Below, one piece after another: positions 8,478 to 15,297 of a stretch of DNA of 64,000 nt (positions are counted from its first letter, which is position 1; every line of letters begins with the position of its first letter). Under the pieces are notes generated by a model, which saw only the letters and a list, made by a program, of their open reading frames with translations, did no database searches and was not told the DNA's origin. Made by a program: the position numbers and the translations under genes. The DNA comes from Taklimakanibacter deserti (GTDB taxonomy: Bacteria > Pseudomonadota > Alphaproteobacteria > Rhizobiales > Aestuariivirgaceae): NCBI GenBank assembly GCA_003574785.1, contig QORU01000006.1, positions 1 to 64,000 of the forward strand, given 5' to 3'.

Positions 8478-9038
8478 ATGACCAAGCTTCACAAGACCCT
8501 GATTGCCACCGCCGCTGCTTTGGCGATGGGCGCTGCCGGTTTCGCCTTCGCGGCCAATCCCATGGTTGGCGGCGGCGAGATGTTCCCGGAAAAGAACATC
8601 GTCGAGAATGCCGTCAACTCCAAGGACCACACGACATTGGTCGCCGCGGTGAAGGCGGCGGGCCTGGTCGAGACCTTGCAGGGGGCCGGCCCCTTCACCG
8701 TCTTCGCCCCGACCAACGAGGCCTTCGCGGCTTTGCCCGCCGGCACGGTCGAGACCCTGCTCAAGCCCGAGAACAAGGACCAGCTCGTGAAGATCTTGAC
8801 CTGCCACGTGGTGGGCGCGGAAGCCTTCTCGAAGGCGATCATGAAGATGGTCGACGACGACAAGGGCAAGCATCCGGTCAAGACGGTCGGCGGCTGCACC
8901 TTCACCGCCATGTATGACGGCGGCAAGGTGATGATCGCCGATGAGAACGGCGCGGTCGCCACGGTCACCATCGCCGATGTCGACCAGTCGAACGGCGTCA
9001 TCCATGTGATCGACAAGGTGCTGCTGCCGAAGATGTAG
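8478..9038 (+). CDS. Secreted fasciclin (FAS1) domain protein
   Basis: 186 residues. A signal peptide (residues 1-26, cleavage near 'AFA-AN') precedes a single FAS1 domain: 'IVENAVNSKDHTTLVAAVKA', 'GAGPFTVFAPTNEAFAALP', 'KDQLVKILTCHVV' and 'SNGVIHVIDKVLLP'. FAS1 proteins are exported adhesion-like proteins; the bacterial role is poorly defined. The ribosome site GAGAGGAACGAGC precedes ATG 8478. It is monocistronic and ends at the hairpin pair before the tRNA. Confidence 0.92.
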   Translation: MTKLHKTLIATAAALAMGAAGFAFAANPMVGGGEMFPEKNIVENAVNSKDHTTLVAAVKAAGLVETLQGAGPFTVFAPTNEAFAALPAGTVETLLKPENKDQLVKILTCHVVGAEAFSKAIMKMVDDDKGKHPVKTVGGCTFTAMYDGGKVMIADENGAVATVTIADVDQSNGVIHVIDKVLLPKM

Positions 9039-9084
9039 GCTGATCGGGGTCCGGAAAACACCCCCGATTTCCGGATGCCGATGC

Positions 9085-9144
9085 ACGGCGGGAAAACCGC
9101 CGTTTCAGGAGAAACTTGGGCCCGGTTCGCCGGGCCGCTTTTTT
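9085..9144 (+). terminator. Tandem hairpins with terminator, downstream of the fasciclin gene
   Basis: Hairpin one has arms ACGGCGG/CCGCCGT with a GAAAA loop (9085-9103). Hairpin two has arms GGCCCGG/CCGGGCC with a TTCG tetraloop (9119-9136), followed by GCTTTTTT. The second is a strong intrinsic terminator isolating the fasciclin gene from the tRNA. Confidence 0.85.
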
Positions 9145-9200
9145 GCGCCTGATCCGGGGTTCCTTCCTGCCCGCGAACCCTATATAAGCGGCCCCGATGC

Positions 9201-9277
9201 GACCCCGTAGCTCAGCAGGATAGAGCATCAGATTCCTAATCTGAGGGTCGGAGGTTCGAATCCTCTCGGGGTCGCCA
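9201..9277 (+). tRNA. tRNA-Arg (anticodon CCT)
   Basis: A full cloverleaf can be drawn. The acceptor GACCCCG/CGGGGTC, the anticodon arm TCAGA-TTCCTAA-TCTGA with CCT at 9235-9237, and the T arm GGAGG-TTCGAAT-CCTCT are all present. The CCA end is encoded. It reads AGG codons. Its 3' end is the prophage attachment site, and integration left the tRNA intact. Confidence 0.97.
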
Positions 9278-9278
9278 A
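9259..9278 (+). other. attL core (tRNA 3' end)
   Basis: The 20-bp core aatcctctcggggtcgccaa spans the T-arm 3' half, acceptor 3' strand and CCA. The same 20 bp recur at 57159-57178. Beyond the core the two sites diverge. Confidence 0.95.
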
Positions 9279-9310
9279 AAATCAAGCAAAATCGGGCTCT
9301 TTTAGCGCCT

Positions 9311-9367
9311 GTGGGACTAAATTGCCCCACGGATTTACAGGGCTTTTTACGGCCATAGTCCCACCGC
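9311..9367. promoter_or_regulatory. Candidate integrase arm-type sites, left end
   Basis: GTGGGAC (9311-9317) and its complement GTCCCAC (9358-9364) occur inside attL. The second lies within a 13-bp string ATAGTCCCACCGC (9355-9367) that is repeated exactly at 57082-57094 inside the right end. Matching heptamers at both phage ends suggest binding sites for the integrase arm-binding domain. This is inference from repetition and position only. Confidence 0.45.
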
Positions 9368-9410
9368 CCCTCCCACCCCCACCCCGCGTAACGAGTGACG
9401 GGAGAAAAGG

Positions 9411-10023
9411 ATGAGCTGCCCCTGTGACACTTGCGGCCTTCTCGACTCCAGCCGGAAGATTCTTCGGGAGGCGGTAGAGACCTTCAACCCGACGCACATT
9501 GTCTCGATGGTCTCTGGCGGCAAGGACAGCGCCGCGTCCCATCAGGTGGCAAGAGAACTCGGCGTTAAGATTGACGCCGTGATCCACGGCAATACCCGCT
9601 GCGGCATTCCTGAGACGAGCCAGTTCGTTCGGGACACCTATGGGGCTATGGGCGAATTCATCGAGGCGGACGCCGGCACGGCTTACGAGGCCTATGTCAT
9701 GCGCAAGGGCTTCTTCGGCAAAGGCATCGACGCCCACGGCTTTGCCTATCGCATCCTCAAGGCCGACCCCTTCCGGGCGGCGATCTCCAAGCACTTTCGC
9801 AAGCGGAAGCGTGGCGTCCGCGTGATGCTCTTGAATGGGGCCCGCAAGGCGGACGGAAGCCGCCGTCCTCTACCCGCATTGGGGCAAATGGCTTTCAGAG
9901 CTTGAGCGTGAGGCCCTGCGCCTTCACGGTTTCGGGTGGGGCGATCCCTTCCCGCGCAAGCTGGACGGCCAAGGCGAACTATTCCAACCCATGTGCAAAG
10001 ACTGCGTCAAAGAGGCCGCCTGA
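9411..10023 (+). pseudogene. PAPS-reductase-like (adenine nucleotide alpha-hydrolase) gene with internal deletion and frameshift
   Basis: The first frame (9411-9905) begins 'MSCPCDTCGLL' and carries the PP-loop SGGKDSAAS (residues 35-43), then ends shortly after 'VMLLNGARKADGSRR'. The matching C-terminal part ('YPHWGKWLSELEREALRLHG', ending 'FQPMCKDCVKEAA') is in another frame and stops at 10023. In phage members of this family a further segment of some tens of residues, including a Cys motif, normally separates these parts. The gene therefore seems to have lost its middle and shifted frame. Family members are thought to act in sulphur or nucleotide chemistry; this copy is probably inactive. 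Confidence 0.6.
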
Positions 10024-10215
10024 TGCGAATGCTCCTTCAAGACCCGCACGAATGGCACCCAGTCCCTTGGGCCACTTTCCCCACAGGGCTTCGACAACGT
10101 CATGTACTGGCTTGAGCGTCCGCCATACGAACGCCGCGCCAAGTTCTTTTCCGAAGCGGGCCCACATTGGGAGTATCGCCCCACCCCCATCCTAACGACT
10201 GACGGAGGGAGATGA
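10023..10215 (+). pseudogene. Small phage gene, apparently frameshifted
   Basis: An ATG at 10023 opens 'MRMLLQDPHEWHPVPWATFP', which then hits a stop. One base later the frame continues smoothly as 'GFDNVMYWLERPPYERRAKF' and ends at 10215, overlapping the next gene's start as genes do here. One extra G in GGG (10086-10088) explains the break. The restored product would be about 63 residues of unknown function. A sequencing error cannot be excluded. Confidence 0.45.
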
Positions 10216-10463
10216 TGGACACGATTGACGTGATACAGATGAGGTTCGTGGCGGCGCGCGACCTCCACAAGACCATCGTGGATGAGGTCCCGCAGCTCAA
10301 GCGAGGCATCCTCTGGTGCACGAAATGCGGCCACACGACCAGCATTGATGCGGCTGACGCCCTTCGCAACGGCTGGCCTCGCCACTGCGGCTACACCATG
10401 ACGATCGACAGCCCAGAGGAACGCGCCGCTCGTCGCTCCCCCGCCACCAACGGGAAGGAATAG
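10212..10463 (+). CDS. Phage hypothetical protein with a CxxC motif
   Basis: 83 residues, unrecognised. A central 'ILWCTKCGHTTSIDAADALR' and later 'WPRHCGY' suggest a small zinc-binding fold. GAGGGAG precedes the paired ATGs at 10212/10215. It overlaps the end of the preceding broken gene. Confidence 0.6.
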   Translation: MMDTIDVIQMRFVAARDLHKTIVDEVPQLKRGILWCTKCGHTTSIDAADALRNGWPRHCGYTMTIDSPEERAARRSPATNGKE

Positions 10464-10468
10464 GAAGC

Positions 10469-10885
10469 ATGACGGAGGAACTGATTGGGAGGCTGGAGTC
10501 TGGAGACGGCGAAGACCGCAAACTTGATGCAGCGCTTCTATACATTGCGGATCGCGAGCAGTATGAGCGGTGTCAGGCGCTTTATGTCGAGAAAGCAGCC
10601 GAGGCTGCGAAGAACGGCTTAACGAACCGCGATTTAGCTTGCTGGAATTACGGTTTCAGCGCCTGTCCGCACTACACGCTCCGCCTGGACGCCGCCATCT
10701 CCCTCGTTGAGAAGATGCTGCCGGGAGCCGAGTTCAATCTGACAAATCTTTATGGCGTAGCTCAGGCAGAATTGCCACTCAACCATTCGGAGCGTGGCTG
10801 GGAGACTGGCCGGCACAAAGGCGGAAGCCTTCCTCGCGCTGTTCTCATCGCCATGCTCGCCGCCCTATCCCGCCAGGAGGAGTAA
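10469..10885 (+). CDS. Phage ABA-sandwich-domain-like protein
   Basis: 138 residues. The half 'PHYTLRLDAAISLVEKMLPG' followed by 'GGSLPRAVLIAMLAALSRQE' has the pattern of the phage ABA sandwich domain, where a repeated 'YTxSLDAAxxLV' precedes a variable part and a C-terminal 'PALALxxAAL' helix. Function is unknown in any phage. It is part of the + strand left-end block, between small genes with strong ribosome binding sites. Confidence 0.6.
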   Translation: MTEELIGRLESGDGEDRKLDAALLYIADREQYERCQALYVEKAAEAAKNGLTNRDLACWNYGFSACPHYTLRLDAAISLVEKMLPGAEFNLTNLYGVAQAELPLNHSERGWETGRHKGGSLPRAVLIAMLAALSRQEE

Positions 10886-10886
10886 C

Positions 10887-11405
10887 ATGACGGACGACGA
10901 ACTGAAGGCGAAAGTTGAGCAAGGGGCAAAAGCTGCTTTTCTGTGCCGTGGGGGCTTCTCTGGCTCGGACGGCATGACCTGGGATGAAATGCCGGAACCC
11001 GTTCGAGACCGATGGCGGGCCTACGCTATGGCCGTGCTTGTGGCGACCGCCGAATCCGCCCCACCCTCCCCGCACAAGTTGCCGGAGATGGTGGAGAGAC
11101 TGAACGACGAGGTTTTGCCGAAGCTGGAGACGAGGCTCGCCAACGCCGCATATCGGGGTGACGACATTGCGCTCGACTTTGAGGAAGCCAAGGCCCTTAT
11201 CGCTTCAATCGAACAAGCCGCCGCTGCCCTCTCAGCAGCGCAGGAGGCTCTGGAGCCGTTTGCGAAGGAAGCCGAGCACTGGAACGATATTCCCGGCGTT
11301 GTCCGAACCTATGATAACGTCGAGCTTTGGCAAAATCCCAACTATCAAACCAAGCTCACCGTAGGCGACCTTCGCCGCGCCCGCGCCGCTTATAAGGGGG
11401 AGTGA
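10887..11405 (+). CDS. Phage hypothetical protein
   Basis: 172 residues starting 'MTDDELKAKVEQGAKAAFLC'. The ATG at 10887 has an excellent site, AGGAGGAGTAAC. The middle ('DEMPEPVRDRWRAYAMAVLV') resembles short helical phage proteins; residues 75-130 are a likely coiled coil. No function can be assigned. Confidence 0.6.
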   Translation: MTDDELKAKVEQGAKAAFLCRGGFSGSDGMTWDEMPEPVRDRWRAYAMAVLVATAESAPPSPHKLPEMVERLNDEVLPKLETRLANAAYRGDDIALDFEEAKALIASIEQAAAALSAAQEALEPFAKEAEHWNDIPGVVRTYDNVELWQNPNYQTKLTVGDLRRARAAYKGE

Positions 11406-11409
11406 ATAG

Positions 11410-11619
11410 ATGGCGGCCACCATTGAACAAATCGAGGCAGCGCGCGAGAAACTTGACCGCGCCGATAAAGCCGTCGATGCAGCGATCAGCGTCGTGACTG
11501 ACGGATTGATGAAGCCACACCGAGGATGGGCGATGGCCTGCAAGAATCTTATGGACCGCCGCGATCAGGCGCAGGACGAACTCGACGCCCTGTTGACCCC
11601 ACCTAGCCCCCGCCCCTGA
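11410..11619 (+). CDS. Small coiled-coil phage protein
   Basis: 69 residues, mostly one charged helix ('IEQIEAAREKLDRADKAVDA'). It starts 4 nt after the preceding stop, with GGGGGAG upstream. Unknown function. Confidence 0.55.
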   Translation: MAATIEQIEAAREKLDRADKAVDAAISVVTDGLMKPHRGWAMACKNLMDRRDQAQDELDALLTPPSPRP

Positions 11620-11641
11620 CATCTGACAAAGGAATGAGAAG

Positions 11642-11842
11642 ATGAGCGAAGAGACGTTTGAACAATTTTGGAAGTGGCGCGAAGAAATGCGCCGCAAGCA
11701 TCGCACGATGACTATTGGCGAGTACATGGCATGGTGCCGTGGCGGCGATGCGATCTCCTGCCCTTCAAGTACCGATGCTTTTCCTGGAGGGATCACCATC
11801 CTACTGAACACGCCGCCTATTATCGGAAAGGTTACTGACTAG
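11642..11842 (+). CDS. Small phage hypothetical protein
   Basis: 66 residues, 'MSEETFEQFWKWREEMRRKH' onward. AAAGGAATGAGAAG precedes ATG 11642. The N-terminal half is amphipathic and charged and the C-terminal half is hydrophobic. Not recognised. Confidence 0.45.
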   Translation: MSEETFEQFWKWREEMRRKHRTMTIGEYMAWCRGGDAISCPSSTDAFPGGITILLNTPPIIGKVTD

Positions 11843-11875
11843 CCTCCAGCCCTCCCCCATGCCAAACTGGCGGGC

Positions 11876-12100
11876 ATGGCGAAACATACAGAACAGCTCA
11901 TGGTCTATGACGAGAGACTTGGAACATCGAGAGGCGTCACGCTGGAACTCACCGGGCCGGAACTCGTCTTGCAGGCTCTCGATCGAGGATGCCTTAATAC
12001 CGAGATCCTCGCCAATGCGATATACGGATCGCCGGGGAACAGGTGTGTGGTGGAGGCGAGGGTGATTGTGAAGGATCGAATGGGAAAGGTGAGGCGCTAG
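11876..12100 (+). CDS. Small phage hypothetical protein
   Basis: 74 residues with mixed alpha/beta composition ('LELTGPELVLQALDRGCLNT', then 'VVEARVIVKDRMGKVRR'). It is the last gene of the + strand left-end block and converges with the - strand late operon, overlapping its last gene by 4 bp. Unknown function. Confidence 0.5.
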   Translation: MAKHTEQLMVYDERLGTSRGVTLELTGPELVLQALDRGCLNTEILANAIYGSPGNRCVVEARVIVKDRMGKVRR

Positions 12101-12369
12101 CGATTCGGATCGACCTCCTTCAGCGTCCTCTTCCTGACGCCCTCCCGCATCGTCACCCGATAAAATCGGTCCTGTCTGCCGCACTCAGGGCAAGGCGCCC
12201 ATTTCCCGATCCAAGCTATGGGATAGTTCGGCTTTTCCTTGGCGAGCCATGCTCGAATATCAGCATCCTCAGTGTGTCCGCAGGCGCAGTCCAGGAGAAG
12301 ATGATGGCGGGCAGGGTCCAGATCTTCCAGGCGGATATTGAACAGGGGCTTGTAGAGGTCGTGGTCCAT
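12097..12369 (-). CDS. Phage zinc-ribbon-like hypothetical protein
   Basis: 90 residues. 'LLLDCACGHTEDADIRAWLA' and 'GKWAPCPECGRQDRFYRV' form two Cys pairs, indicating a zinc ribbon, followed by a basic tail. A zinc ribbon suggests nucleic-acid binding. It is the last gene of the leftward late cluster, but lies behind the hairpin at 12391-12435, so it may be read only by read-through. Confidence 0.55.
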   Translation of the reverse strand: MDHDLYKPLFNIRLEDLDPARHHLLLDCACGHTEDADIRAWLAKEKPNYPIAWIGKWAPCPECGRQDRFYRVTMREGVRKRTLKEVDPNR

Positions 12370-12390
12370 GCTGCCGGCAGTCTGCCAAAA

Positions 12391-12435
12391 CAAAAAGAGC
12401 CCCGCCAGCGTTTCCGCTGACGAGGCTCCGGGGCT
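12391..12435 (-). terminator. Terminator downstream of the 12458-12700 gene
   Basis: On the - strand the outer arms AGCCCC/GGGGCT enclose an inner stem GTCAGCG/CGCTGGC with a GAAA loop, followed by TTTTTG. A compound rho-independent terminator at the end of the late transcript is likely. Confidence 0.65.
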
Positions 12436-12457
12436 TCTACCAGGGGTCTGGCAGAAA

Positions 12458-12700
12458 CTACTTCCCTTCGGGCCGCTTATCCAAGCCGGCCGATCCGAGC
12501 ACGTCGGCGACATCATCGACATGAAGACAATCGACCATGCAGGCATAGTCGGTCGCAGACTGAACGACCGCAATCGTCCCGTTGCAGTAATCATTGCCGG
12601 GCACAGCGCTGTGCAGCACCCCGAATGCAACAATCTTCCCGCCTTCCAGCTTTACGATCTTGTCGCCGTTCTTGGCCTCGCGGCCATTTCTGTAGTGCAT
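12458..12700 (-). CDS. Phage hypothetical protein
   Basis: 80 residues, starting 'MHYRNGREAKNGDKIVKLEG' after a good site (AAAGGAGAAAG). The beta-rich 'GDKIV...GKIVAFGVLHSAV' suggests a small SH3-like fold. Proteins of this look are frequent near lysis genes of rhizobial phages; no function is known. Confidence 0.55.
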   Translation of the reverse strand: MHYRNGREAKNGDKIVKLEGGKIVAFGVLHSAVPGNDYCNGTIAVVQSATDYACMVDCLHVDDVADVLGSAGLDKRPEGK

Positions 12701-12724
12701 TTGAACTTTCTCCTTTGGTTGAAT

Positions 12725-12988
12725 TTACTTAAGGCACTCTCTACGAATGTCGCGCTTGATCGACTTGATCGACTCCTGCTGAGACCGCGGCATCATGTCG
12801 ATCTGGGCATCGGTGAAGCTCAAAGCGGCGCGGCGCTTCTTCGTCCACTTCTTGCACCAGGATCCAGCCCCGACGACAGGCGGGCCGTCGTCCACTCCAA
12901 TGCAAATGATGCAGATGATCCTGCGCTCAGAGTGGGCGCTTAAGCTCATCGCGCAAAGCATCATCAGAATCAGTGCGAGCCGTTTCAT
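12725..12988 (-). CDS. Secreted small protein, possible outer spanin (Rz1-like)
   Basis: 87 residues with a clear signal peptide ('MKRLALILMMLCAMSLSA') and a basic, helical C-terminus. Its first 62 nt overlap the end of the neighbouring 79-residue gene in another frame, the nested layout of Rz/Rz1 pairs. A convincing lipobox is not visible ('LMMLC' is atypical), so assignment as a lipoprotein o-spanin is tentative. It follows holin-like and endolysin genes in the transcript. Confidence 0.45.
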   Translation of the reverse strand: MKRLALILMMLCAMSLSAHSERRIICIICIGVDDGPPVVGAGSWCKKWTKKRRAALSFTDAQIDMMPRSQQESIKSIKRDIRRECLK

Positions 12989-13166
12989 CCTCTTCCTCCG
13001 TGATGGCGACTTGGCGGTCGAGCTCGTCGCGCTCCTTGGCGGCCTGGCGCTCTTCGCCCAACTGTTCGAGCTTCTGGTCGCGCCTCCAGTCCTTGAAGAC
13101 GCGCGCCAGGAAGTTGCCGAGCGCGTCGAGCGCCTTCCCGGCCAGCCAGCTGAGCCCTGGTATCAT
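12927..13166 (-). CDS. Membrane-anchored coiled-coil protein, possible inner spanin (Rz-like)
   Basis: 79 residues. A hydrophobic or amphipathic N-terminus ('MIPGLSWLAGKALDALGNFL') is followed by a highly charged helix ('REQ/KERDELDRQVAITEEE'-type composition), the architecture of an i-spanin. Start ATG overlaps the stop of the holin-like gene by 4 bp. Its 3' end is overlapped by the secreted 87-residue gene. Confidence 0.45.
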   Translation of the reverse strand: MIPGLSWLAGKALDALGNFLARVFKDWRRDQKLEQLGEERQAAKERDELDRQVAITEEEDETARTDSDDALRDELKRPL

Positions 13167-13525
13167 TTCAGTGGGCCCGGCTCCGCTACCTGGGCCTCGG
13201 TGACGACGCCAGGCTTTGCTTCGGCCTTCGTCGCCACGACAGGCACATCAGGGTTGAACAAGTTTTGCTTGACCGTGCCGGTACCGGCAAACGCCTTAAT
13301 CGCGAGGAGCGCCGCTGCCATAAGGCTTCCGGCCAGCGCTTGCAGCGCCAGCGGAATTGAAACCACGCCGCCGCCAGTGCAGGCCGCAACCTCGACCACG
13401 TCAGGCGTCGCCGGGTTGTCGCCGGTGCAGCCCAGGAGGGTCATGAGCCAATTGATGATGTAGGGCACGACCAGCACGAGGACGCCGCTCCCAAGAATGT
13501 AGGTTTTGATGGCATTCCAGTTCAT
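13163..13525 (-). CDS. Holin-like membrane protein
   Basis: 120 residues with two hydrophobic segments ('ILGSGVLVLVVPYIINWLMT' and 'VVSIPLALQALAGSLMAAAL') and a Lys/Glu/Pro-rich C-terminal tail. Size, topology and the place after the endolysin gene suggest a class II-type holin. Overlaps the next gene by ATGA. Confidence 0.55.
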   Translation of the reverse strand: MNWNAIKTYILGSGVLVLVVPYIINWLMTLLGCTGDNPATPDVVEVAACTGGGVVSIPLALQALAGSLMAAALLAIKAFAGTGTVKQNLFNPDVPVVATKAEAKPGVVTEAQVAEPGPLK

Positions 13526-13573
13526 ATCGAAGTTCCTTCTGTGAAGGCGCGTGACCCCGACGCGCCGCGGGTT

Positions 13574-13753
13574 TCAGGTGATGAAGAAAAACAGCACCGC
13601 TTGCGGCACCCCGACGGCCAGGAAAGCCCCGAGGCAGAACATCCCGAGCGCCAACTGCGATTTGCGGTAGCGGCAATGGTGCAGGTAGCCGGCGAGCATG
13701 AGGACGGCGCCGACGGCCATCGCGATGAGGGCGAAGGTGATGGCGGCGATCAT
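13574..13753 (-). CDS. Small two-helix membrane protein (lysis region)
   Basis: 59 residues with two transmembrane segments separated by a short basic loop ('HHCRYRKSQ'). The ATG at 13753 overlaps the preceding gene's stop (ATGA), so the shorter start is chosen over upstream codons. It is another holin or antiholin candidate. Confidence 0.55.
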   Translation of the reverse strand: MIAAITFALIAMAVGAVLMLAGYLHHCRYRKSQLALGMFCLGAFLAVGVPQAVLFFFIT

Positions 13754-13917
13754 GAGAACAGCAGGAACGGCGCCGCGAGGACGCAGACGACGCCAGCGAG
13801 CATGATCAGCGCGCCACAAGCGCCGATCATGGCATCACGCGAGTTGATCAGGATGGACCGGCCACCCCAGACGAGGGCGAGCCCGCCGAAGAAGAAGACC
13901 GCCGCGGCGCCGATCAT
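13750..13917 (-). CDS. Very small two-helix membrane protein
   Basis: 55 residues starting 'MIGAAAVFFFGGLALVWGGR', two membrane helices separated by 'SILINSRDAM'. Its ATG overlaps the stop of the DUF6527-like gene and its TGA overlaps the next ATG, so it sits in a three-gene coupled chain. Possibly part of the holin/antiholin set. Confidence 0.55.
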   Translation of the reverse strand: MIGAAAVFFFGGLALVWGGRSILINSRDAMIGACGALIMLAGVVCVLAAPFLLFS

Positions 13918-14222
13918 GCCTGCACCCATAAGCCGTCGCGCAGCCAGCCATGCCAGTGCCCGACATCATGAACGGACGGATAAAGCGTCGGCGCTTCGTA
14001 ATTGCCGTTGAACTGCCACGATGGGCTTTCACTCGGCTTGTGCCCGATACCGGCTCGCAAGGGCCCGACGCTGCCGCATCCGCACGGACAGCAGAACCGG
14101 AAGATTTTGCCGTCATAGCGGAATGAGCCCGGCACCTTGCCGCACCCATACTCACCGTAGAAGTCCGCATCGTTCGGAAGATGGGTCGCCTTGATCGGCG
14201 CCGGCAGGGTTACCTCAGCCAT
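13914..14222 (-). CDS. DUF6527-like phage protein
   Basis: 102 residues. 'FRFCCPCGCGSVGPLR' (Cys cluster), 'PSWQFNGNYEAPTLYPSVHD' and 'HWHGWLRDGLWV' match the DUF6527 pattern of a Cys-rich motif, PTLxPS and a C-terminal HxHG(F/W) segment. It likely binds metal; function is unknown but it is common near phage lysis genes. Start 14222 has AAAGG upstream; an in-frame ATG at 14243 lies deeper inside the endolysin gene. Confidence 0.65.
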   Translation of the reverse strand: MAEVTLPAPIKATHLPNDADFYGEYGCGKVPGSFRYDGKIFRFCCPCGCGSVGPLRAGIGHKPSESPSWQFNGNYEAPTLYPSVHDVGHWHGWLRDGLWVQA

Positions 14223-14887
14223 GAAAACAAACCTTTCAGCCATGCCATAAAGCCCTTGCGAGGCGCAGGGGCGGGCACCGGCGGGGCGGCGTCCCCTATG
14301 GCAGGCCGCACAGGCTCGACGGGCTTGGTCGGCGGGCTGACGGGCTCCGCCGGCGCTTCAACGTGAAGGGCCTTGACGAGCGTCAGGAACGTCCTTGCGT
14401 CGTGAAGCGCGGCATTCAGCCCGTCGCCCTCGTAGTAGCTCATGCCGGGCTCGAGAATGAATCCCTTGTGCCCCCTGATCGCCGTCACGACAGGCAGCGA
14501 AGCCCATTCCATCGCCAGGTTATTGGCGAAGGCCTCGGCGGTGATCGCGCCGGCCATGTATGCGCTGAGGCGGCGCTTCTCCAGCAAATGCACGGCCATC
14601 CGGTCCTGAAGGTCCGGGGTCCAGACTTCCTTGCCGGTCAGGCCCATTTCCTTGATGGTGGCAAGCAGCGTCGCCCTGATGAACTGGTAGCCGCCGCAGG
14701 CCGTCGAGCGCGAGCCGTTGTCGAGCATCTTCCGCTGGAGCGCCAGGACGCTGTTCAGGGGCATGATCGAGACATCGGTCGGCGTGCCCTTGGGCAGCTT
14801 GGCGCCGCCGTAGATCTGGCCGTAGCCTTTCGGCGCTTCCTTCGAGCGAATGGCGGCAAGCAGGGCTTTGAGTGCGGGGGAGATCAT
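14210..14887 (-). CDS. Phage endolysin (lambda R-like lysozyme fold)
   Basis: 225 residues. The N-terminal 160 residues form a lambda-lysozyme-like transglycosylase domain: catalytic Glu17 in 'IRSKEAPKGYGQIYGG', 'GGYQFIRATL' and 'PDLQDRMAVHLLEKRRL'. Residues about 175-205 are a Pro-rich linker, and the C-terminus ('KGFMAWLKGLFSWLR') is a basic amphipathic helix. Such a tail could attack the outer membrane or aid membrane contact. It degrades host peptidoglycan at lysis and overlaps the DUF6527-like gene. Confidence 0.82.
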   Translation of the reverse strand: MISPALKALLAAIRSKEAPKGYGQIYGGAKLPKGTPTDVSIMPLNSVLALQRKMLDNGSRSTACGGYQFIRATLLATIKEMGLTGKEVWTPDLQDRMAVHLLEKRRLSAYMAGAITAEAFANNLAMEWASLPVVTAIRGHKGFILEPGMSYYEGDGLNAALHDARTFLTLVKALHVEAPAEPVSPPTKPVEPVRPAIGDAAPPVPAPAPRKGFMAWLKGLFSWLR

Positions 14888-14895
14888 GCGGGCCT

Positions 14896-15297
14896 CTACA
14901 TTGTCGGGGTTGCGAAGAAGCAGATCACGCCGCTGCCATCCTCAGGCTTGCGGTTCCGCTCCCAGATGCAGGCATAGAACAGGTGATCGGCGGTCGGCGG
15001 CGCCTGGACGCGCGCCCATGGGATCAGGGCATAGACGGGCGCGACGGCCTTCGGATTGACCGTGCGCGCCTGCTCGACCGTCATCTGCAGGAGATAGCCA
15101 TATTCGGTTTCGGAGACCCATGCGGGGTCGACAGGGGCGCAGTCATTACCCCCACAGCATTTGCTTTGACTGACGGGGTCGGTCGTCGAGCTGTACCAGT
15201 CATGCGCCCGCAGTGGCTTAGTGGCCCAAACGATGACGAGAAACAGAATCAATGCGGCAGCCGTCCAGCCGAACGCCTTGCGAAGCGGGTCCATCAA
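14896..15297 (-). CDS. Membrane-anchored/secreted protein with CCGGxDC motif
   Basis: 133 residues. One N-terminal membrane segment ('WTAAALILFLVIVWATKPL') is followed by an exported domain with 'HDWYSSTTDPVSQSKCCGGNDC', a pattern of small secreted alphaproteobacterial proteins of unknown function. Its cysteines imply an oxidised envelope environment. Overlaps the preceding coiled-coil gene by ATGA. Confidence 0.6.
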   Translation of the reverse strand: MMDPLRKAFGWTAAALILFLVIVWATKPLRAHDWYSSTTDPVSQSKCCGGNDCAPVDPAWVSETEYGYLLQMTVEQARTVNPKAVAPVYALIPWARVQAPPTADHLFYACIWERNRKPEDGSGVICFFATPTM

